This document shows, in pieces, positions 44,353 through 51,968 of a stretch of 64,000 nt of DNA. The stretch covers positions 1-64,000 of the forward strand of contig NZ_ALXE01000004.1 in NCBI RefSeq assembly GCF_000295955.2, written 5' to 3'. The notes beneath the pieces were generated by a model, which searched no databases, had not been told where the DNA came from, and saw only the letters and a program-made list of their open reading frames with translations. The DNA comes from Pantoea sp. A4. GTDB lineage: Bacteria > Pseudomonadota > Gammaproteobacteria > Enterobacterales > Enterobacteriaceae. The first letter of the stretch is position 1. The number at the start of each line of letters is the position of its first letter. The translations under genes and the position numbers were made by a program.

Positions 44353-45129
44353 ATGTTAATGGTGATCTCACCAGCAAAAACACTGGATTACGACTCTCCG
44401 CTGGCAACGCAGCACTTCAGCCAGCCAGCGCTGTTAGAAAAGTCACAACAGTTAATTGACGTCGCGCGCGATCTGTCACCAGCACAAATTGCCTCGTTGA
44501 TGAGCATTAGCGACAAATTAGCCCATCTGAATACCGATCGTTTTAACGCCTGGCAGCCGCCCTTTTCGCTGGAAAATGCCCGTCAGGCGATTTTGGCCTT
44601 TAAAGGCGACGTTTATACCGGCCTGCAAGCCGAGACCTTTAGTGAAGCAGATTTCAGCTTTGCCCAGCAGCATCTGCGTATGCTCTCCGGACTATATGGC
44701 TTACTGCGCCCGTTAGATTTGATGCAGCCTTACCGTCTGGAGATGGGCATTAAACTCGCGAATCCGGCCGGCAAAGATCTCTATGATTTCTGGGGCGAAC
44801 TGCTGACGCAAAAGCTCAACGAAGCATTGCAGGAACAGGGCGATGATGTGCTTATCAACCTCGCTTCTGACGAATATTTTAAAGCGATCAAACCCAAAGC
44901 GCTGCAAGGCCGCCTGATCAAACCGGTCTTCCTCGACGAGAAAAACGGCAAGTTCAAAGTCATCAGTTTCTATGCGAAAAAAGCACGTGGCCTGATGAGC
45001 CGCTACATCATTCAGCAGCGCCTGACGCAGCCTGAGCAGCTGAAACAGTTTGATGTTGATGGCTACTTCTTTGTGGCCGAAGAGAGCAACGAGAAAGAAT
45101 TTGTGTTCAAGCGGCACGAGCAGCGTTAA
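44353..45129 (+). CDS. yaaA: Peroxide-stress protein YaaA (DUF328)
   Basis: Lowers free iron and limits hydroxyl-radical damage during peroxide stress; OxyR-induced in E. coli. It is 258 aa as in E. coli, starting [14 protein letters not shown] after a short ML, with ASDEYFKAI and [10 protein letters not shown] blocks of the DUF328 fold. It ends only five bases from the stop of the convergent microcin exporter gene, with no terminator in between. Confidence 0.95.
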   Translation: MLMVISPAKTLDYDSPLATQHFSQPALLEKSQQLIDVARDLSPAQIASLMSISDKLAHLNTDRFNAWQPPFSLENARQAILAFKGDVYTGLQAETFSEADFSFAQQHLRMLSGLYGLLRPLDLMQPYRLEMGIKLANPAGKDLYDFWGELLTQKLNEALQEQGDDVLINLASDEYFKAIKPKALQGRLIKPVFLDEKNGKFKVISFYAKKARGLMSRYIIQQRLTQPEQLKQFDVDGYFFVAEESNEKEFVFKRHEQR

Positions 45130-45134
45130 AAAGA

Positions 45135-47234
45135 TCACTGCGCATCTGAAAGATGTAAAACAACATCAGCAGAGTCAATCGTTGTCTGACGGTGGGCAAC
45201 GATAACTCTGGTGATATTGAGAGCAGAAATGGCCTGATTGATTTTCCTCTCATTCGCCGCATCCAGATGACTGGTTGATTCATCCATGAAGAGAATTACA
45301 GGCTGTTTATACAAAGCTCTGGCAATTAATATGCGCTGCTTTTGCCCGCCCGATATTGTACCGCCCAGTTCACTGAGTAACGTGTCATACCCCATCGGCA
45401 ACGCCATAATCTCCTCATGGATGGAAGATTGCTTCGCGCAGAAAACAATACGCTCGCGATCCGGATTGGTGACAAAACTACTGATATTTTCGTTCACAGT
45501 GCCGGAAAGCAGTCGATCATCCTGCAGGACACAAGCTATCTGGCTACGGTAATTTCCCAGCCCATGCTTGCGGATACTCTTACCATTAACCTGAACCTCC
45601 CCTGATGAGGGCTGTAGTAACCCCGCCATGATTTTTAGTAATGTGGTTTTCCCCACCCCTGAACCACCGGTTATTGCCAAACTGCTGCCAGCAGGAACAT
45701 CAAATGACAGGTTTTTGAAAATGGGTTGACTAAAATCATCGTAGCTAAATGCCAGATTATTACAGGAAAGGCTTAAACTATCTGTTGAAACAGGTAATAG
45801 AAGTTGGAGGGTACCTAAATCTTCCCCCTCTGATAAAAGGATATCGGATACCCTCTCCTGGTGTAGCGTCGCCATTTTTATCGTAACCATTGAATCAATA
45901 ATATTCCCTGATCTCAGAGAAAACTCAGAGCGATAAATATTGAAAGCCATTAACATGCCGAGAGAGAGTTCATTCTGAATCACAAGTTGGATACCAACCC
46001 AGAGAACAATAATGGAGTCCAGGGCCGAGATCAGCCCTGACACGGTAGAATAAACAATATTAAACCGTGCAGATTTTAAATCAACATTCAATTCATTCAC
46101 ATTCAGATTATGCCAACAGGATAGTCGGGCACTTTGCATGTTCATACCCTTTATTGATGCTATGCAATAAAGAGTTTCCATGAAATGTGAGCTCTGCAAC
46201 GCACTTTTGTGTATTTGCTCTGCGGATATCCTTCGGTAATAGCTATAAGTCACAATCCGTATCGATAGATAAATGAGCAAAAAAAACACAACTAAAAAAT
46301 AGAGTACAGGAGAATACAGCATCATGATTACTGAAGCGCCAATCAATATGATAATATCCAGTAAGATTTGAATGATGTTGGTGGTAAAGGTCTCTCTTAA
46401 GGCATCGAGTGAATTAAATCTTGAGACAACATCACCGAGTTTTCTCCTCTCAAAGAAGCTAACCGGTAAATTGATTAAATGTCTGAACATAGATTTTCGC
46501 CAAAGCAGTTGTAGCTTCGTACCAAAAATAATGGCCATCCACTCTCTCATGACAGAGATGAATGTCTGGGTAATGGTCAGTAACAGCATCGCAATACAAA
46601 TTAATGTCAAAAAACCATAGTCTTTCGCAGGAAGCACATGGTCCATCATCAATTGATTACCCATCGGGAGCAGCAGTGTGAAAAACTCTATAGTTAAAGA
46701 AAGAAAAAATATTTTAAAACAGGCACTCTTCAATCCCTGCACACCTGAAAAAAGCGCCTTAAGGGATATTAAATTCTTTGGCTCCACATTTTTTTCGAAT
46801 CCTTTCGCTGGGCTGATCTGCAAAGCAACACCCGTGAAATGTTGTGATAACTCTTTTTTATTAACCTTAATTTCGCCCAATGCGGGATCGTGTAGGGTAA
46901 AATATCTTTTCTGTATTTTCGTAAGAACAACAAAATGCGTTAAATCCCAGTGCAGCACACAGGGTAATGTCAGCTCATGGATTTCATCAATATCAATAGA
47001 CACAGGCTCTGTATCAAAGTGATATTTCTCTGCTAGTTTGTTGAGATCGTAAAGGTTCATACCTCGGGATGGAATATTGTTTTGACTTTTTATCTTGAGA
47101 AGATCAAGGTTAGCTCCATAGTAATTCATTACCATGAGTAATGATGTTACCCCACACTCAGCTGCCTCTGATTGCAGAATAACGGGCGTACGCTTTCTCC
47201 AGTTAAAATGAAGCCCATCATGATATTTCTCCAT
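45135..47234 (-). CDS. Microcin ABC exporter with C39 peptidase domain (CvaB-type)
   Basis: 699-aa peptidase-containing ABC transporter that should cleave a double-glycine leader and export the peptide. The N-terminal C39 domain (1-130) shows the catalytic triad: Cys27 in QSEAAECGVTSLLMV, His100 in DLTHFVVL and Asp116 in HDPALG. About six membrane segments follow (170-430). The ATPase domain has Walker A ITGGSGVGKTTLLK near 525, signature ISGGQKQR near 630 and Walker B ILFMDEST near 650. Its start codon overlaps the stop of the membrane fusion gene (TAATG), so the two are coupled. The whole cluster is AT-rich relative to yaaA and thrC. CvaB is the nearest well-known relative; type I secretion of a large protein is less likely given the intact peptidase domain. 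Confidence 0.92.
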   Translation of the reverse strand: MEKYHDGLHFNWRKRTPVILQSEAAECGVTSLLMVMNYYGANLDLLKIKSQNNIPSRGMNLYDLNKLAEKYHFDTEPVSIDIDEIHELTLPCVLHWDLTHFVVLTKIQKRYFTLHDPALGEIKVNKKELSQHFTGVALQISPAKGFEKNVEPKNLISLKALFSGVQGLKSACFKIFFLSLTIEFFTLLLPMGNQLMMDHVLPAKDYGFLTLICIAMLLLTITQTFISVMREWMAIIFGTKLQLLWRKSMFRHLINLPVSFFERRKLGDVVSRFNSLDALRETFTTNIIQILLDIIILIGASVIMMLYSPVLYFLVVFFLLIYLSIRIVTYSYYRRISAEQIHKSALQSSHFMETLYCIASIKGMNMQSARLSCWHNLNVNELNVDLKSARFNIVYSTVSGLISALDSIIVLWVGIQLVIQNELSLGMLMAFNIYRSEFSLRSGNIIDSMVTIKMATLHQERVSDILLSEGEDLGTLQLLLPVSTDSLSLSCNNLAFSYDDFSQPIFKNLSFDVPAGSSLAITGGSGVGKTTLLKIMAGLLQPSSGEVQVNGKSIRKHGLGNYRSQIACVLQDDRLLSGTVNENISSFVTNPDRERIVFCAKQSSIHEEIMALPMGYDTLLSELGGTISGGQKQRILIARALYKQPVILFMDESTSHLDAANERKINQAISALNITRVIVAHRQTTIDSADVVLHLSDAQ

Positions 47235-48511
47235 TAAACCGGCTCCGCAATGCTGGATTGAACTTCATATAATGGCGATAAAATCCATTGCCAGAGCGTT
47301 CTTTTTTCCAGAAAAAGAGTAACGCTAGCCGTCAGCCCATTAGAGAGCTCGATGAACCTCCCCTCATAATACAATCCTTTTTCTGATAGGCTGCAAATTA
47401 TACGATAATAATTTCCGCCACTTTTTATTAGTTCCTCACGTGGTGCACTGCGATATGCAGCCATTTCTTGCAGGGTGGCTGGAACGGTAGATATTTCTTT
47501 TACTGCCCCGGTAAACTGACCGAATTTTTGCCAAGGAAAGGCATCGTAACGTACGTTTATTGCGGCATCAGAAATAAGATAGGGCATTGTTGTGTCCGGT
47601 ACCCAGAGTGTCAGTAAATAATCACCCTCAAAGTCGGGTAATATCTGAGCCAGGCTATCATTAAACGTCACAAACTGGCCAAGGCTGGTATGCTCGGAGA
47701 CTATCTTACCATCATGAGAAGCCGTGACATATATTTCACCTTCTGCTTCGGCCACTATTTTTTCCCTTAGAAGCTCCTGAATTTTCAATTCATGCTCTAA
47801 TAATTTATTTTTAAACTCTATTCTGCGAGAGTTGATTTCTTTATCAATTGTCATTAGCTGTATATTTTCCTGTGCATTCTGAATTTTAATATCATTTAAC
47901 ATTCTTTCCTGCTGATAATAGTTATTTAATTGAGCTATGTAGTGATCATTAGTGATCATTCCCTTCCTACGATGCTCAGCATAATCACTTACAATATTTC
48001 CAAAATAATTCATAGACTGGCTTGTATTTTCTACCAATAGTGCAGATTGTTTTTCAAGATCGGAATATTTTTCTTTTTGACTTATTAACTCTGTTATCGT
48101 TATATTTTCATCCTCTCTGAGTCCTGACATAATCTCTTCTATTTTATCTATCTGCAATTCAATCCTCTTTTTTTGTTGATAAGGAACTTCACCACTAATA
48201 TTCTCATTTCCGGTTGTTATTTTATAAATCCTCTGACCTTTTTTTATCATATCTCCTGTAGAAAAATATCTCTCTGAAATATAACCCTGATGATGGGATA
48301 ATATGTTAATTGGTCTAACCGAGGATATTAACTCCCCATATACTTCTATTCGTTGCGTGTAGGACCCAAAGGTTATTAATAAACACATAAATGCTACTAT
48401 CAAGGTTAAGATGAAGGAACAAAGCCAACTTTTTATTAAGTTTGACCTGAGTATGTGAGAATTTTTCACCTCATTCCTTTCAAATACTTCCTTTCTGAAA
48501 ATATCAGACAT
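47234..48511 (-). CDS. Microcin export membrane fusion protein (CvaA/HlyD-type)
   Basis: 425-aa periplasmic adaptor linking the inner-membrane exporter to TolC. A short cytoplasmic tail (1-27) is followed by one membrane segment (about 28-52, LCSFILTLIVAFMCLLITFG), then a lipoyl half with coiled-coil hairpin (about 95-235, Glu/Lys/Gln-rich) and a beta-barrel C-terminal half. SD AGGAGG lies five bases before ATG 48511. It is downstream of a perfect hairpin and coupled to the exporter. Weakly expressed codon choice and AT-rich composition match the other genes of the cluster. Confidence 0.9.
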   Translation of the reverse strand: MSDIFRKEVFERNEVKNSHILRSNLIKSWLCSFILTLIVAFMCLLITFGSYTQRIEVYGELISSVRPINILSHHQGYISERYFSTGDMIKKGQRIYKITTGNENISGEVPYQQKKRIELQIDKIEEIMSGLREDENITITELISQKEKYSDLEKQSALLVENTSQSMNYFGNIVSDYAEHRRKGMITNDHYIAQLNNYYQQERMLNDIKIQNAQENIQLMTIDKEINSRRIEFKNKLLEHELKIQELLREKIVAEAEGEIYVTASHDGKIVSEHTSLGQFVTFNDSLAQILPDFEGDYLLTLWVPDTTMPYLISDAAINVRYDAFPWQKFGQFTGAVKEISTVPATLQEMAAYRSAPREELIKSGGNYYRIICSLSEKGLYYEGRFIELSNGLTASVTLFLEKRTLWQWILSPLYEVQSSIAEPV

Positions 48512-48533
48512 GCTCCTCCTGTCAAAACTTCAC

Positions 48534-48572
48534 ATATAAAGCCCACAAATTACTCCTTTGTGGGCTTTATAT
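48534..48572 (-). terminator. 16-bp perfect hairpin between immunity and export genes
   Basis: Arms 48534-48549 and 48557-48572 are perfectly complementary (outer ATAT, inner CCCACAAA) with a 7-base loop. On the minus strand the hairpin ends CTTTATATGTG, a broken U-run, so termination would be partial. The exporter gene starts 22 bases downstream. It probably sets a higher level of precursor and immunity mRNA than exporter mRNA. The remaining 48573-48763 is AT-rich without a supported gene. Confidence 0.75.
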
Positions 48573-48763
48573 AACCTTGAAAATTAATACTGGAAGATAA
48601 ATATCAGATATACATGCTTATTAGGCTCTCAGGTTTCAACCTAAACCTTGTTCATTAACACATCTTAAACACACATTAAAGATGAAAAAATGAACATTCA
48701 TAATTAATAGTCTAAAAAGATAATATTAAACATATTATTTACGAAGTGAAACGATAAAAAACA

Positions 48764-48958
48764 TCATCTGAATACTTTCCTCACTAGCCATAATGCCACT
48801 TTAACAAGTGCTGATAAAGTTAATATGATAACCAACGGTCTTGATATCGACACAGGGAATTTAATCCAGTTATCAAAAGCTATGCCTGCACCACTGAGTA
48901 AGGAAGCTCCAAAAATCACACTCAGAAAAATAGAAATCCAGCTAACATATCGCTTCAT
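48764..48958 (-). CDS. Putative microcin immunity protein
   Basis: 64-aa basic membrane protein with two predicted helices, about residues 5-28 (VSWISIFLSVIFGASLLSGA) and 40-60 (RPLVIILTLSALVKVALWL), and a Lys/Arg-rich C-terminus (RKVFR). No family is recognised. Assignment rests on position: it begins 24 bases after the precursor gene, has its own GAGG ribosome site, and lies before the exporter genes. Size and topology fit known microcin immunity proteins, such as that of microcin V. Specificity for this microcin is an inference. Confidence 0.7.
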   Translation of the reverse strand: MKRYVSWISIFLSVIFGASLLSGAGIAFDNWIKFPVSISRPLVIILTLSALVKVALWLVRKVFR

Positions 48959-48982
48959 GATTTTCCTCGTGTGTTATATCCT

Positions 48983-49312
48983 CTACCATTTACATTGTGC
49001 TCCATAATTTTGAGCGCCCCCCGAACCTTTACCATTATTGTTATTTGACGATGAACTCTCGTTTCTAAAACATCCACCCGCTATAGCCCCTCCTACCATC
49101 CCCACAGCCATTCCAGGTACTCCACCTAAACTACCGGCGAGTGTTCCACCAATAATTCCATCATTACAACTCTTGACGCGCTCGCTCATTGTTCCTCGCC
49201 TATCACCACGCCCTCCTCGGCTATCATTACTGACCCGACCATTGGAAGATTTATCCGCAAAGTTACCTGCACCTGAGACCATCATCATTTCTTCATTATT
49301 AAGCTTTTTCAT
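48983..49312 (-). CDS. Class II microcin precursor, novel
   Basis: 109-aa peptide. The leader MKKLNNEEMMMVSGA matches the class II microcin leader pattern (MRxLxxxExxxVSGG/A), with cleavage expected after Gly14-Ala15, leaving a mature peptide of 94 residues. Residues 16-48 are polar and Arg-rich. Residues 50-80 form a glycine-rich hydrophobic core with Gly at 52, 56, 60, 64 and at 63, 67, 71, 75, 79, a glycine zipper. The tail has SSSSNNNNGKGSGG and ends AQCKW. Cysteines are at 49, 81 and 107; the first two bracket the core. SD AAGGA is six bases before ATG 49312. Downstream genes supply immunity and export. I do not recognise it as microcin V, L, N, H47, M, E492, G492, I47 or PDI. Confidence 0.85.
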   Translation of the reverse strand: MKKLNNEEMMMVSGAGNFADKSSNGRVSNDSRGGRGDRRGTMSERVKSCNDGIIGGTLAGSLGGVPGMAVGMVGGAIAGGCFRNESSSSNNNNGKGSGGAQNYGAQCKW

Positions 49313-49356
49313 AATTATTCCTTTGTAGTTAACAGGCCTTCATAAGAGGCACGCGA

Positions 49357-49385
49357 ATAATTACTCAAAAGAGCCATACATTCAA
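49357..49385 (-). promoter_or_regulatory. Candidate microcin promoter
   Basis: On the minus strand TTGAAT (49385-49380), 17-base spacer, AATTAT (49362-49357), 44 bases before the precursor start. Sequence from 49386 to 49675 is very AT-rich; GATAATAAAAATAA near 49470 is weakly Fur-like. No gene is supported between 49313 and 49675. Confidence 0.35.
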
Positions 49386-49678
49386 TAACACGACAGCTAA
49401 TTAATGAAGTTCACTTTATGAATTAAAAACAAGACGCGACTCGCTTTTAATATAAAAATCGATAGCTATTGATAATAAAAATAAACTTTCATTGATACAA
49501 ATCAAAAGATATTTATTTAAATAACACTTTTCAGATAAAAATTAGCGTGGCAGCTTAACTCTGGCTTATTTTATTATTTTGATTTTTTGTGACACAAATC
49601 TCATCATTAGATTTTTTTATAAATCCTTTGAGTCCCATACTGTTATTAATTTAACTTTATAACTAACTATTTTTAATG

Positions 49679-49702
49679 AAAAAAACCCGGCGATGCCGGG
49701 TT
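49679..49702 (-). terminator. thrABC terminator
   Basis: AACCCGGC (49684-49691), loop GAT, GCCGGGTT (49695-49702), with a run of A on the plus strand at 49679-49685. It ends the thr operon on the minus strand and separates it from the microcin cluster. Confidence 0.9.
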
Positions 49703-49746
49703 ACGAGATACTTAACTGCACGAACACGTCATGTTGCTTGCAACAT

Positions 49747-51033
49747 TCACGCCTTCAGTAAGAACGCGCGCAGTTCTGCGAAGTCCGCTGAGAGTTTGTG
49801 CGACAGCAGTTCCAGATCGGCGCGATCGGCCAGCTCTTTTGGCAGTGGCAATTCCTGGCCCAGAATCTCTTCAACGCTCTCTTTGAACTTCGCCGGGTGA
49901 GCAGTGCCGAGGAACAGGCCGAACTCGCCTTCCTGCAGCTGATCGCGCAGCAGGCGATAGGCAATCGCAGCGTGTGGCTCAGAGATATAACCGATATCGC
50001 GCAGTTCACGCACGGTCTCTTTAGTGGTTTCATCCGTCACTGCCCCGTAGGCCAGATCGGTCAAACGCCAGGTTTTGCGGCGGAATAGCTCTTCCACACG
50101 CGGCCAGTTATTTGGCTGGCTAACATCCATGGCGTTAGAGAGTGTCGCCACAGTTGGGTTTGGCGTCCACGCACCATTGCCGAGGAAGCGAGGTACGGTA
50201 TCGTTCGCATTGGTTGCCGCGATGAAACGTTTAATCGGCAGGCCAAGGGATTTTGCCAACAGGCCAGCCGTCAGGTCACCGAAGTTACCGCTCGGGACTG
50301 AAATCACTAGCTGGTTGCGTTTATCTTGCGGCAACTGTGCTACCGCTTCGAAGTAGTAGCAGATCTGTGCCAGCAGACGGCTGATATTGATGGAGTTAGC
50401 GGAGTTCAGGCCAATCGCCTTCTTCAGTACTTCATCATCAAACGCCTGTTTCACCAGCGCCTGACACGCATCGAAGTCGCCATCAATCGCGATAGTTTCG
50501 ATGTTGCCGCCCAGCGTACAGAACAGTTTTTCCTGCAACGGGCTGATCTTACCTTCTGGATAGAGGATCACCACGCGTACGTTTTTCATGCCGTAGAATG
50601 CATGGGCAACGGCTGCACCGGTATCACCCGAGGTCGCCGTCAGAATGGTGATTTGCTCATCTGAACCAGACACGTAAGAGAGCATCTGCGCCATGAAACG
50701 GCCGCCGAAGTCTTTGAACGCCAGCGTTGGACCGTGGAACAGCTCAAGACAGGAGATATCTTCACTGACTTTTGCGACCGGTGCCGGGAAGGCAAAGGCC
50801 GCTTTAACACGCTCAGCCAACTGATGGGCTGGGATCTCATCACCAATGAAGGCAGAGAGAATTTTGCTGCTACGGCTGACGAAATCCATTTCCAGCATGG
50901 CGTCGATATCCGTCAGTTCAAATTCCGGCAGTTCCAGTGGAAAAAACAGCCCCTGCTGTGAGCCCAGGCCTTGTTTAACCGCCTGTGCAAAGCTCACCTG
51001 CTCGTTATGATCCTTAAGATTGTAGAGTTTCAT
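49747..51033 (-). CDS. thrC: Threonine synthase
   Basis: PLP enzyme converting phosphohomoserine to threonine, 428 aa as in E. coli. The PLP lysine is in HGPTLAFKDFGGRF (about residue 107), and the phosphate-binding loop VPSGNFGDLTAG is near 235. It begins three bases after thrB. Last gene of thrLABC. Confidence 0.97.
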   Translation of the reverse strand: MKLYNLKDHNEQVSFAQAVKQGLGSQQGLFFPLELPEFELTDIDAMLEMDFVSRSSKILSAFIGDEIPAHQLAERVKAAFAFPAPVAKVSEDISCLELFHGPTLAFKDFGGRFMAQMLSYVSGSDEQITILTATSGDTGAAVAHAFYGMKNVRVVILYPEGKISPLQEKLFCTLGGNIETIAIDGDFDACQALVKQAFDDEVLKKAIGLNSANSINISRLLAQICYYFEAVAQLPQDKRNQLVISVPSGNFGDLTAGLLAKSLGLPIKRFIAATNANDTVPRFLGNGAWTPNPTVATLSNAMDVSQPNNWPRVEELFRRKTWRLTDLAYGAVTDETTKETVRELRDIGYISEPHAAIAYRLLRDQLQEGEFGLFLGTAHPAKFKESVEEILGQELPLPKELADRADLELLSHKLSADFAELRAFLLKA

Positions 51034-51036
51034 GCG

Positions 51037-51966
51037 TTATCCCAGTTTACGTGCGCCAGCCGTATCAAGACGGCAGATATGGACGAAGCCTTCATCGTTT
51101 TGCAGATAGTTTTCTTGCAGCCATGCTGCCATCTGCTGTGCCGTTTCCATTTGATTGCAAACAGCGAAAAGCGTTGGGCCGGAGCCAGAGATGCCACACG
51201 CCAGCGCACCGATTTCCAGCGCGGCCTGACGGGCTTCCGCAAAGCCCGGCAGCAGTTGGGTGCGATAAGGCTCAGCCACCACATCCTGCATAAGTTTAGC
51301 GGCCAGAGCCGGTTGGCGTGTGTGGCAGGCGTGAATAAAGCCCCCCAGCAGACGGCCATGCTTGATGATGTCGGATTTTGCGTACTGCGCGGGCAGAATG
51401 GCACGCGCTTCAGCCGTGGACACTTTAATGCCAGGGTAAGCCATCACCCACAGCCAGTCATCAAAACCAGGAACTTCCTGGCTGATGATGCCGTTCTCTT
51501 CCAGCATCAGTTGGATGCCGCCGAGGAAGCAAGGTGCCACGTTGTCAAAGTGGACGCTGCCAGAAATGCGCCCTTCGAGCTCGCCCATCAGCGCCAGCAA
51601 TTCGGTATCGGTCAGCGGTTTGCCACAAAACTCATTCATCGCCATCAGTCCGGCAACCACTGAGCAGGCGCTAGAACCCAGACCTGAGCCAATTGGCATG
51701 TTCTTTTCCAGCTTCATTGCTACCGGAACCTGCTTGCCAATCGCTTCACAGAAGCGCTGCCAACATTGATAAACAATGTTTTCCTGCGGATTGGTCGGCA
51801 ACTTGCTGACAAAACGCCCTTCGTTCACCAGGCTAAAGCTGTCAGCCGCTTCTACGGTAACGCAGTCACCCAACAACGTGCCATCTACCGGCGATACCGC
51901 CGCGCCCAGCACATCGAAGCCGACGCTAACGTTACCAATCGAGGCCGGCGCATAAATTTTAACCAT
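51037..51966 (-). CDS. thrB: Homoserine kinase
   Basis: GHMP-family kinase, 309 aa (E. coli 310). It has the ATP loop [17 protein letters not shown] near residue 90 and the C-terminal [19 protein letters not shown] 51966 ([18 protein letters not shown]) matches the family; the frame upstream to 51987 runs into thrA, whose stop is two bases before this start. Confidence 0.97.
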   Translation of the reverse strand: MVKIYAPASIGNVSVGFDVLGAAVSPVDGTLLGDCVTVEAADSFSLVNEGRFVSKLPTNPQENIVYQCWQRFCEAIGKQVPVAMKLEKNMPIGSGLGSSACSVVAGLMAMNEFCGKPLTDTELLALMGELEGRISGSVHFDNVAPCFLGGIQLMLEENGIISQEVPGFDDWLWVMAYPGIKVSTAEARAILPAQYAKSDIIKHGRLLGGFIHACHTRQPALAAKLMQDVVAEPYRTQLLPGFAEARQAALEIGALACGISGSGPTLFAVCNQMETAQQMAAWLQENYLQNDEGFVHICRLDTAGARKLG

Positions 51967-51968
51967 TA

